From contig CAWUKD010000095.1 in the NCBI GenBank assembly GCA_963922815.1, positions 1 through 14,109 on the forward strand: a stretch of 14,109 nucleotides of DNA, read 5' to 3'. The notes under the pieces are model-generated. The model worked only from the letters and a program-made list of their open reading frames with translations, searched no databases and was not told the DNA's origin. Positions within the stretch are counted from its first letter, which is position 1; every line of letters starts with the position of its first letter. This DNA comes from SZUA-146 sp963922815 (GTDB lineage Bacteria; Pseudomonadota; Gammaproteobacteria; Steroidobacterales; SZUA-146). Shown piece after piece: positions 8,057 through 14,109 of this stretch. The translations under genes were made by a program, and so were the position numbers.

Positions 8057-8641
8057 ATGTCTAGTCACAATCCATCGACGCCGCGCACAGAGCTCGACCA
8101 AACCCGGAATCTGCTGCGCGGGCGGCGAACGCTTTCCCGCTTTGCCGACAAGCCCGTCGATCCGGAGTTAATCCTGGCTGCGATTGACGTGGCGCGATGG
8201 GCTCCGAATCACCATCTGACCGAACCCTGGCATTTCTACGTGCTGGGGCCCAGGGCCATAGAGACCACCATCGAATGCGTGAGGCGACGAGCCACGGAGG
8301 CCAAGGGCGAGGAAATGGGTCGGCGCAAAGCGCTGCGGGCTGAGAGAGTGCCAGCCTGGGTAATTGTTACCTGTCGCCGCTCGGACAGCGACATAGAGCA
8401 GCTGGAAGACTATGCGGCAACGAGCTGCGCCATTCACAACATGTCGCTGTATTTGTGGCAGGCGGGGGTTGGCATGAAATGGTGCACCGGTTCCATGGCT
8501 CATTCGCCAGACTATGCACAGGAGCTTGGCATAGATACTGACAACGAGTTTATCGCTGGCATTTTGCGCATCGGCTACCCGGTGAACACACCGATTCAAA
8601 AACGCAGGCCAGCGGATGAAGTCACTACCCTGTTGGCGTAG
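8057..8641 (+). CDS. Nitroreductase family protein (YdjA-like)
   Basis: The 194-residue protein is a single-domain flavin (FMN) nitroreductase. It has the family's N-terminal RRTLSRF (23-29), which contacts the flavin phosphate, then WAPNHH (48-53) and PWHFYVLG (57-64), a layout like that of E. coli YdjA. The helix from about 118 to 134 and the RIGYP stretch (171-175) match the second half of the family. Such proteins reduce nitro compounds, quinones or other small substrates with NAD(P)H as homodimers in the cytoplasm; the true substrate is unknown here. Only a weak ribosome binding site precedes the ATG. The GNAT gene follows 72 bases later on the same strand, so the two may share a transcript. 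The family call is firm and the YdjA subgroup less so. Confidence 0.88.
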   Translation: MSSHNPSTPRTELDQTRNLLRGRRTLSRFADKPVDPELILAAIDVARWAPNHHLTEPWHFYVLGPRAIETTIECVRRRATEAKGEEMGRRKALRAERVPAWVIVTCRRSDSDIEQLEDYAATSCAIHNMSLYLWQAGVGMKWCTGSMAHSPDYAQELGIDTDNEFIAGILRIGYPVNTPIQKRRPADEVTTLLA

Positions 8642-8713
8642 CGTGCGGGTAACGATACTATCGGCGCTGAGCCACGCCGGAACGAATGATTACTGCCAGG
8701 AGCCAGGAAGCCT

Positions 8714-9244
8714 ATGTCGAACGTTTTAATGCGAAAAGCCAGTACCGATGATACGGACGCGTTGGCGCGACTTGCAAAACAAACCTTTCTGGATGCCTTC
8801 GAGCGCTTTAACGAACCGAGAAATATTCGCGAATACGTGAAGCAAGCCTTCAACCCGGCCCAGGTTGCCAAAGAATTGTTGAATGACAGTTCGGCCTTTT
8901 TCGTGGCTGAACGCGATTCCAAGCTGGTTGGATATGCCAAGGTGCGTAATTCAACCGTCCCTGAGTGCGTGGGCTGCGAGTCGGCTACCGAGCTACAGAG
9001 AATTTACGTAGCGCAGATATTCCTGGGTACCGGAATTGGCCAGATTCTTCTGGAAGCCGCCATACAGGCAACCCGTGACGCCGGCAACGATGTTCTCTGG
9101 CTTGGCGCGTGGGATCAGAACCTGGACGCAGCAGCGTTCTACGAACGATTTGGATTCCAGACGGTCGGTGAGAAACCGTTCATGATGGGAGCTGAGGAGC
9201 AAACGGATATCATAATGCGCCTGCGACTCGAGCCGGTCAGCTGA
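8714..9244 (+). CDS. PaiA-like GNAT N-acetyltransferase
   Basis: The 176-residue protein is a single GNAT domain. The acetyl-CoA pyrophosphate loop is LGTGIG at 104-109, after the strand ELQRIYV (93-99). AAAFYERFGF at 139-148 is the usual C-terminal GNAT motif. The N-terminal TFLDAF, the WLGAWDQN stretch (129-136) and the ending MGAEEQTDIIM (158-168) closely recall Bacillus PaiA, a spermidine/spermine acetyltransferase, as I remember its sequence. Polyamine acetylation is therefore a fair guess, but GNAT substrates shift easily. AGGAG at 8698-8702 and AGGAAG at 8705-8710 precede the ATG. The gene converges with the antiporter gene 52 bases downstream, and I see no convincing terminator between them. 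Confidence 0.85.
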   Translation: MSNVLMRKASTDDTDALARLAKQTFLDAFERFNEPRNIREYVKQAFNPAQVAKELLNDSSAFFVAERDSKLVGYAKVRNSTVPECVGCESATELQRIYVAQIFLGTGIGQILLEAAIQATRDAGNDVLWLGAWDQNLDAAAFYERFGFQTVGEKPFMMGAEEQTDIIMRLRLEPVS

Positions 9245-9296
9245 GCGCTGTTCAGAACCGCCACCTGGAGCGTGTATAGAGCTCCCGTTCCTCGCG

Positions 9297-11150
9297 TCAG
9301 GCTGCCCTGCGACCGATAACCCGCAGGATAATCAGTAGCGTGATCAGCCCTCCAACCATGCCTATCCACCACGGCATTCCAAATCCGGCCGGAATCGTAC
9401 CCAGCAAGATCGCCACTGTACCCACCAGTAAGGCGTAGGGGATCTGCGTTCGGACGTGCTCGATATGATCGCAGCCACTGGCCGTTGACGACAGGATGGT
9501 TGTGTCCGATATCGGCGAGCAGTGATCGCCCCAGACAGCGCCCGCCAGGTTACAGGCCACCGCGGAATAAATAATGTGGTAGCCGGCAGGATCGGCGGCG
9601 CCATTAACGGTCATGATGGCCCATGCCAGTGGAATAATCAGCGGCATCAGTATGCCCATGGTTCCCCAGCTGGTGCCCGTTGAAAACGCGGTTACGGCGG
9701 AGACAATAAAGATAGCGGCCGGTACCAGTCCTAAAGGCAGCGAATCCTGGAGCAGTGAAACCAGATAGGCCGCCGTGTTGAGGTCGTTGGTGACATTGGA
9801 CAGTGCCCAGGCCAGTACCAGCACGATCATGGCCAGCAGCATTGCTCGTACGCCGCGATACCATGCGTCAACCGTTTCGTGAACCGACAAAGCGCGGTAC
9901 CCAAGTGCCAGAGCCGCGGCGACGAGAACGCCGCAAATTGACGACCACATCAGCGCTTTGTAGGAGTCGGCATTTCCGACGATGTCCCGGAGCGTATCGT
10001 CCGGTCCGCTCTTGCCCGTCACGTAAAGGCCGACCATCAGACCACCAATCAGAACGAGAATCGGCAATATGGCGATCAGCGCACGCGGTTTCACGCCGGG
10101 CTTGGCGTCCAGGTCGTCGCCTTCTGAAGATACGAGACCGGCCAGCATATCGGACTTGACCTGACCCGCACGGGCCCGTCGTTCGGCCCTTAGCATCGGG
10201 CCAAAATCCCGGCCGCTTGCGGCGACCGCGAGCACAAACAGAAGAGCCAGAACCGGGTAGAAACTGTAGGCCAGCGAATTCAGGAATATGCTGTAGGCGT
10301 TCTCGTTGTACGCTGGAAGCTGATCCACGGCTTCCTTGATAAGGCCAAGCTGGTAACCGATCCACGTAGTAATCAGTGCGATCGACGCGACCGGCGCAGA
10401 CGTCGAGTCAACAATGTACGCCAGCTTTTCCCGCGATATGTTCAGCTTGTCGGTGATGGGACGCGCAGTGTTGCCGACTACCAGCGTGTTGCTGTAGTCG
10501 TCAAAGAATATGATCAGTCCCATGGCCCAGACTGCTACCTGACCTGAGACGGCGCTCTTTGCGCGGCGAATGACGGCGTGCACGATCGCCGCCATGCCGC
10601 CCGACCGGGTCACGATGCCAACCATGCCGCCAATCATGAAAGTGAACAGAATAATTTGTACATGCGACTGGTCGGCCAGAGCGGCCGTGACATATTTTTC
10701 AAACGCGTCGAGAAGACCCTGAAACAATCCCATGGGATGAAAGCCGATCAGGGCCGCAGCACCAATCCATATGCCTACAAACAGGGCTGGGATGACATTA
10801 CGCAGCGCCAATGCCAGTAGTATTGCGATCAACGGGGGCAGTATGGACAGAAATCCTGAAATGGTGCGAAGTGAAAGAACGTCGCTGTTTGCGTTCTGCG
10901 CAGTGATGCTGCTGTTCGCCAGAATATCCGCGAACGTAGTCTTGCCATCGGAGTCGGCAGTTTGTACCCGGGGCTTGTCGTCTACCGTCAGGGTCACCGC
11001 GCTTCCCGGTACTGCATCGGTAATCACAACGTCAGTGGCGATGCCTTTAAGTACGACCTTGGGAGATTCAATGGTGAGTGCAAGTGACGTTGCGCTCAAG
11101 AATGTGGCCAGGAAGATTATCAATAAGCGAGCAATTGATCGGGCAGTCAT
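9297..11150 (-). CDS. NhaC-family Na+/H+ antiporter with periplasmic N-domain
   Basis: Starting at the ATG at 11150 the protein has 617 residues. Residues 1-24 form a signal peptide (cleavage after SLA). A stretch of about 70 polar residues (25-97) looks like a small beta-sandwich outside the membrane. About 13-14 hydrophobic helices follow from 100 to 612. FFDDYSNTLVVGN (215-227), TSAPVASIALITTWIG (250-265), GTSWGTMG (492-499) and GDHCSPISDTT (541-551) are hallmarks of the NhaC group. These proteins exchange Na+ for H+, though relatives carry lactate, malate or amino acids, so the substrate is uncertain. I prefer 11150 over an in-frame ATG at 11189 because CAGGA lies five bases before it and the protein then begins with a proper signal peptide. 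The gene is divergent from fdhD and probably a single-gene unit. Confidence 0.87.
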   Translation of the reverse strand: MTARSIARLLIIFLATFLSATSLALTIESPKVVLKGIATDVVITDAVPGSAVTLTVDDKPRVQTADSDGKTTFADILANSSITAQNANSDVLSLRTISGFLSILPPLIAILLALALRNVIPALFVGIWIGAAALIGFHPMGLFQGLLDAFEKYVTAALADQSHVQIILFTFMIGGMVGIVTRSGGMAAIVHAVIRRAKSAVSGQVAVWAMGLIIFFDDYSNTLVVGNTARPITDKLNISREKLAYIVDSTSAPVASIALITTWIGYQLGLIKEAVDQLPAYNENAYSIFLNSLAYSFYPVLALLFVLAVAASGRDFGPMLRAERRARAGQVKSDMLAGLVSSEGDDLDAKPGVKPRALIAILPILVLIGGLMVGLYVTGKSGPDDTLRDIVGNADSYKALMWSSICGVLVAAALALGYRALSVHETVDAWYRGVRAMLLAMIVLVLAWALSNVTNDLNTAAYLVSLLQDSLPLGLVPAAIFIVSAVTAFSTGTSWGTMGILMPLIIPLAWAIMTVNGAADPAGYHIIYSAVACNLAGAVWGDHCSPISDTTILSSTASGCDHIEHVRTQIPYALLVGTVAILLGTIPAGFGMPWWIGMVGGLITLLIILRVIGRRAA

Positions 11151-11312
11151 AGCGGTCCTGAACGTGTGATGAAGCGGACATGCTATCACGGAGAAGTCAG
11201 GTTTTGCCTAATCTTCAGTCGTAATGGGGCCGTATTTACTGTCTGTTAAGGTCGTACCTGGTTATCACGCGGCAGCTCAGCGGCGAGTTTGATAGTCGAT
11301 GCGGGGGGTAGA

Positions 11313-11341
11313 CTGTTACACTCGCAATACACTTATATAGT
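11313..11341 (+). promoter_or_regulatory. Promoter for fdhD and probably the fds operon
   Basis: A -10 box TATAGT (11336-11341, five of six consensus bases) stands 17 bases after CTGTTA (11313-11318, three of six). Transcription would start near 11348, leaving a leader of about 20 bases before the ATG at 11367. The weak -35 box would fit a promoter that needs an activator. Because fdsG and fdsB follow in the same direction with short gaps, this may serve the whole cluster. Confidence 0.45.
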
Positions 11342-11366
11342 ACAGGGGTGGCGCCTTCCTGCTTCC

Positions 11367-12221
11367 ATGATGACTCATTCGACCAAATCTACAGGTATCA
11401 CTTACGCGGCGGATTCCGGAATCAAAGAGCAGCGCGTCGACCAGGTTGCAACCGAAGAGCCTATGGAAATTCGGCTGCGTCATCAGGTGGACGACGTGTG
11501 GACTGAGCGCAGCCTGTCAATAACCATGCGTACGCCTGGCGACGATGCCGAGCTCGCGGTGGGTTTCCTGTTTACCGAAGGTATTGTGCAGGGCGCTGAT
11601 CAGGTAGCTCACGTTGAGCACTGTGGGCCGGCGAATGCCAGTGGATTGCGCAACGTGGTTAAAGTCACTCTTGCCGAAGGTGTTGACGTTGATGTTGGCA
11701 AGCTGATGCGAAACTTTTATACGACCTCAAGCTGTGGGGTGTGCGGAAAAAGCTCGCTGGAGGCGCTCAAGACCGAGGCGCGTTACGCGATTGCAGAACC
11801 AGTCCCGCTGCTGGCCGCTTCCAGGCTAAGGGCCGCACCCGATGCACTGCGAGAACGTCAGGCGCTGTTTGATTCAACCGGCGGTATTCACGCGTCGGGT
11901 TTGCTGACTCCTGACGGTGAGCTGCAGGTCGTGCGCGAGGATGTGGGGCGCCACAACGCGCTCGACAAAGTGATCGGCAACGCCCTTTCGGAAGGGCAGC
12001 TGCCGTTGTCGGAATCCGCAGTGGTGCTTAGCGGCCGCGCGAGTTTTGAGCTTCTCCAGAAAAGTATGATGGCCGGAGTGCCGATTGTGGCGGCCGTAGG
12101 CGCGCCGTCGTCGCTTGCGATTGAGTGCGCGGAAGCGAATAACATGACACTGGTTGGGTTTTTACGCGGTCAAGGGTTTAATATTTATTCTGTGCCGGAG
12201 CGGATTCGACTGGATGACTGA
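11367..12221 (+). CDS. fdhD: Formate dehydrogenase accessory sulfurtransferase FdhD
   Basis: The 284-residue protein matches FdhD, which passes sulfur from a cysteine desulfurase to the molybdenum cofactor and so activates formate dehydrogenase. The CxxC pair is C123 and C126 in SSCGVCG, close to C121 and C124 of E. coli FdhD. Other conserved family stretches are present: ELAVGFLFTEGI, STGGIHASG, REDVGRHNALDK and SGRASFEL. The frame is open back to a TTG at 11289, but a probable promoter lies inside that extension, so I start at the first ATG, 11367. An immediately following ATG at 11370 is equally possible, and no clear ribosome binding site is seen. fdsG follows after 67 bases, which fits its role as maturation factor for that enzyme. 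In Rhodobacter and Cupriavidus fds operons the FdhD homologue (fdsC) lies after fdsA, so the leading position here is a variation. Confidence 0.94.
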   Translation: MMTHSTKSTGITYAADSGIKEQRVDQVATEEPMEIRLRHQVDDVWTERSLSITMRTPGDDAELAVGFLFTEGIVQGADQVAHVEHCGPANASGLRNVVKVTLAEGVDVDVGKLMRNFYTTSSCGVCGKSSLEALKTEARYAIAEPVPLLAASRLRAAPDALRERQALFDSTGGIHASGLLTPDGELQVVREDVGRHNALDKVIGNALSEGQLPLSESAVVLSGRASFELLQKSMMAGVPIVAAVGAPSSLAIECAEANNMTLVGFLRGQGFNIYSVPERIRLDD

Positions 12222-12288
12222 GCCGGGCCGACCGTAAGCGTCCTGGAGCGAGGTTCGGCGCAGCGAGCGCAAACACAAGAGAGCAACA

Positions 12289-12762
12289 ATGACACCTGAG
12301 CAGATAAAGCAACGAACAGAACTGATTGTCGAGCCGATGCGTACAATACCGGGCGGCCTACTCCCGATTTTGCATAAAATCCAGGATCAGCTTGGCTACG
12401 TACCAGAAGAGTCCGTTCCCGTCCTGGCCAGGTCCCTGAACCTGTCACGTGCCGAAGTGCACGGCGTCATCAGTTTCTACCATCATTTTCGACGCACGCC
12501 ACCGGGCAAGCGAACGTTGTACGTGTGTCGCTCCGAAGCGTGTCAGGCCGTTGGCGGACAGGCCCTGGTGGATCACGCGAAGCGGCGGTTGGGCGTGGAC
12601 TGGCATGAAACGACGGCCGATGGAGAGGTTTCGCTCGAGCCAATCTACTGTCTTGGGAACTGCGCGTGTGCACCAGCGGTCATGCTTGGTGAGCAGGTCG
12701 TTGGCCGGGTGTCGCCAACCCGCCTTGACGATCTTTTGGACGAGGCGATGAATCATGACTAA
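12289..12762 (+). CDS. fdsG: NAD-dependent formate dehydrogenase gamma subunit FdsG
   Basis: The 157-residue protein is of the NuoE/HoxE/FdsG type: a short helical bundle (about 1-75) and a thioredoxin-like [2Fe-2S] domain. The cluster cysteines are C80 and C85 (CRSEAC) and C121 and C125 (CLGNC), the C-x4-C and C-x3-C spacing of the family. It should relay electrons together with the NADH-site subunit. Assignment to formate dehydrogenase rather than complex I rests on the neighbours: fdhD before it, an FdsB-type gene after it, and no nuo genes in view. The ribosome binding site before the ATG is only a weak AGAGAG. The stop is followed after 57 bases by fdsB, with a small ORF spanning the gap. 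Confidence 0.92.
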   Translation: MTPEQIKQRTELIVEPMRTIPGGLLPILHKIQDQLGYVPEESVPVLARSLNLSRAEVHGVISFYHHFRRTPPGKRTLYVCRSEACQAVGGQALVDHAKRRLGVDWHETTADGEVSLEPIYCLGNCACAPAVMLGEQVVGRVSPTRLDDLLDEAMNHD

Positions 12763-12823
12763 GCGTTTTCTGACATCGTTGCCAGAATCTCTACAGTCCG
12801 ATTTTAGGGAAAGCGAGCGATGA
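12755..12823 (+). CDS. Possible 22-codon ORF linking fdsG and fdsB
   Basis: An ATG at 12755, inside the last codons of fdsG in another frame, opens a 22-residue frame (beginning MTKRFLTSL) that ends at TGA 12821-12823. It therefore overlaps the fdsG stop by eight bases and the fdsB start by four (ATGA). GAGG lies upstream at a workable distance. The peptide is hydrophilic with no recognisable domain. It could keep ribosomes moving from fdsG into fdsB rather than make a useful product. A frame this short stays open often by chance, so the call is weak. Confidence 0.25.
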   Translation: MTKRFLTSLPESLQSDFRESER

Positions 12824-14109
12824 AACACTCAGCTTACATTTCACTGGACACCACCAGTCGCTCAATCGGCGCTGATGCGATCGCAGCGCAGCTGCAAACA
12901 GCCGCTGCGCAGCACGGGGTTAGTCTGACGTTGACCCGTACGGGAACCCGCGGCCTGTTTTGGCTGGAACCAGCGGTGGAATTTGAAACGCCGGATGGCC
13001 GTGTGGTCTTCGGGCCGCTCGATCCCTCGGACCCCGGCGCCGTGTCCGCCATTTTTAATACTGCCGGGGAACTCAATGTTGAGCACGACGCTTTTTTGGG
13101 TCAGGTAAACAACCTTCCGGAGTTGGCAGGTCAGCACCGCCATACTTTTTCCAGGGTAGGGGTTATCGACCCTCTGTCTCTTGATCAGTATCGTGCTCAG
13201 CATGGCTTTGACGGGTTGCAGCGGGCGCTTGAAATGTCGCCCGACGATATTGTCGAAGCGATCGCCGACTCGGGTTTGCGGGGTCGCGGCGGCGCGGCCT
13301 TTCCAACCGGCATTAAGATGCGCACGGTCGCGGCGCAGACGGTGGCCGAAAAATTTATCGTCTGTAATGCCGACGAGGGAGATTCCGGGACGTTTGCCGA
13401 TCGCATCATCATGGAGGGTGATCCGTTCCTGCTGATTGAAGGCATGACCATTGCCGGTATCGCATGCGGCGCTACGCAAGGCTACATTTATATACGCTCC
13501 GAGTATCCGCAGGCGATTGCCATTTTGGAAAACGCGCTGGTCACAGCCTACGACAATGGACTGCTGGGCGACGACATTCTGGGGTCCGGCAAAACCTTTG
13601 AGCTCGAAGTGCGAAAGGCGGCGGGGGCCTACATTTGCGGGGAAGAAACGTCCTTGCTTGAGAGCCTGGAGGGCAAGCGCGGGCAGGTTCGCTACAAGCC
13701 ACCGCTGCCTGCTATCGAAGGCCTGTTCGGCAAACCAACGCTGGTAAACAATGTTGTGAGCCTGGTTTCCATGCCGGAAATACTTCGCTCAGGCGCCGAG
13801 TCGTACAGCTCGCTTGGCGTAGAACGGTCGCGCGGAACGCTCACCGTGCAGCTCGCGGGTAACGTCAAAAAGGGCGGACTGTTTGAGGTTCCGTTTGGAA
13901 TTCCTTTGCATGACATTCTCGAGAAGTTTGGCGGCGGTACGCTTACCGGCCGTCCGATCAAGGCCGTCCAGGTCGGCGGGCCTTTGGGCGCGTTCGTTCC
14001 ACCGGCTCACTTTGACCTTCCTCTGGATTACGAAGCGTTTGCAAGTCGTGGCGCCATGATTGGACACGGTGGCATTGTCGTGTTCGACGATAGCGCTGAC
14101 AAGATCGGA
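12820..14109 (+). CDS. fdsB: NAD-dependent formate dehydrogenase beta subunit FdsB, partial
   Basis: The gene runs off the window after 430 codons. Residues 1-120 form the N-terminal thioredoxin-like domain seen in FdsB and HoxF proteins, here without cluster cysteines. The NuoF-like part follows: GLRGRGGAAFPTG (152-164), which binds FMN, and CNADEGDSGTF (182-192) and GAYICGEETSLLESLEG (269-285), which line the FMN and NADH site. This subunit carries FMN and reduces NAD+ to NADH with electrons from formate. The C-terminal four-cysteine 4Fe-4S motif should lie beyond the window. The start is certain within a few bases: an in-frame TAG lies at 12805-12807 and ATG 12820 is the first start codon after it, with AGGGA at 12806-12810. 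fdsA, the molybdenum subunit, is expected next. Confidence 0.93.
   Translation, partial: MKHSAYISLDTTSRSIGADAIAAQLQTAAAQHGVSLTLTRTGTRGLFWLEPAVEFETPDGRVVFGPLDPSDPGAVSAIFNTAGELNVEHDAFLGQVNNLPELAGQHRHTFSRVGVIDPLSLDQYRAQHGFDGLQRALEMSPDDIVEAIADSGLRGRGGAAFPTGIKMRTVAAQTVAEKFIVCNADEGDSGTFADRIIMEGDPFLLIEGMTIAGIACGATQGYIYIRSEYPQAIAILENALVTAYDNGLLGDDILGSGKTFELEVRKAAGAYICGEETSLLESLEGKRGQVRYKPPLPAIEGLFGKPTLVNNVVSLVSMPEILRSGAESYSSLGVERSRGTLTVQLAGNVKKGGLFEVPFGIPLHDILEKFGGGTLTGRPIKAVQVGGPLGAFVPPAHFDLPLDYEAFASRGAMIGHGGIVVFDDSADKIG

Noticed and set aside
9267..9285. Inverted repeat GGAGC/GCTCC between the convergent acetyltransferase and antiporter genes
   Set aside because: The stem has only five pairs, the loop is long, and no T-run follows on either strand, so it is not a credible terminator.
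11151..11189. Extended start of the antiporter at the ATG at 11189
   Set aside because: It would put 13 residues ahead of a good signal peptide; the ATG at 11150 has a ribosome binding site at the right distance.
11289..11366. Upstream extension of fdhD from a TTG codon
   Set aside because: It contains the likely promoter, lacks similarity to FdhD proteins, and would add 26 residues that the family does not have.
12862..13479. 205-residue minus-strand frame opposite fdsB
   Set aside because: The plus-strand frame encodes unmistakable FMN and NADH motifs; this frame is a shadow.

Overview
The window reads as chromosomal DNA of a free-living, respiratory Gram-negative bacterium, most likely a gammaproteobacterium. 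This is inferred from moderately GC-rich coding, sec-type signal peptides, sigma70-like promoter boxes, an NAD-dependent molybdenum/tungsten formate dehydrogenase locus and a c-di-GMP gene pair. I see no rRNA, tRNA, CRISPR array, insertion sequence or phage gene, so the region looks like core or lightly accessory chromosome rather than an island.

Layout. (1) 168-1247 (+): leucine dehydrogenase, followed by a strong intrinsic terminator at 1271-1302. (2) 1398-2510 (-): a 370-residue soluble protein I do not recognise, with a GTG start and a good promoter at 2547-2575. (3) 7829-2611 (-): a two-gene c-di-GMP operon. Its first gene encodes a cytoplasmic phosphodiesterase (pseudo-receiver, degenerate GGDEF, intact EAL). 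Its second overlaps it by ATGA and encodes a membrane diguanylate cyclase with a 14-blade periplasmic propeller sensor and an intact GGDEF and I-site. (4) 8057-9244 (+): a nitroreductase and a PaiA-like GNAT acetyltransferase. (5) 11150-9297 (-): an NhaC-family antiporter with a signal peptide and an extra periplasmic domain. (6) 11367 to the window end (+): fdhD, fdsG and fdsB (cut by the edge), the start of an NAD+-dependent formate dehydrogenase operon; fdsA is expected just outside.

How they work together. The c-di-GMP pair puts opposing enzymes in one transcript: breakdown in the cytoplasm and synthesis under control of a periplasmic sensor. Translation of its first gene may be gated by a hairpin covering the ribosome binding site. 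FdhD activates the molybdenum cofactor for the formate dehydrogenase catalytic subunit, and FdsG and FdsB pass the electrons to NAD+. The remaining genes are metabolic, detoxification or transport singletons with no clear link to one another.

The least explained items are the unknown 370-residue protein, the hairpin before the phosphodiesterase gene, a 22-codon ORF bridging fdsG and fdsB, and the extracytoplasmic domain of the antiporter. None amounts to proof of a new system.
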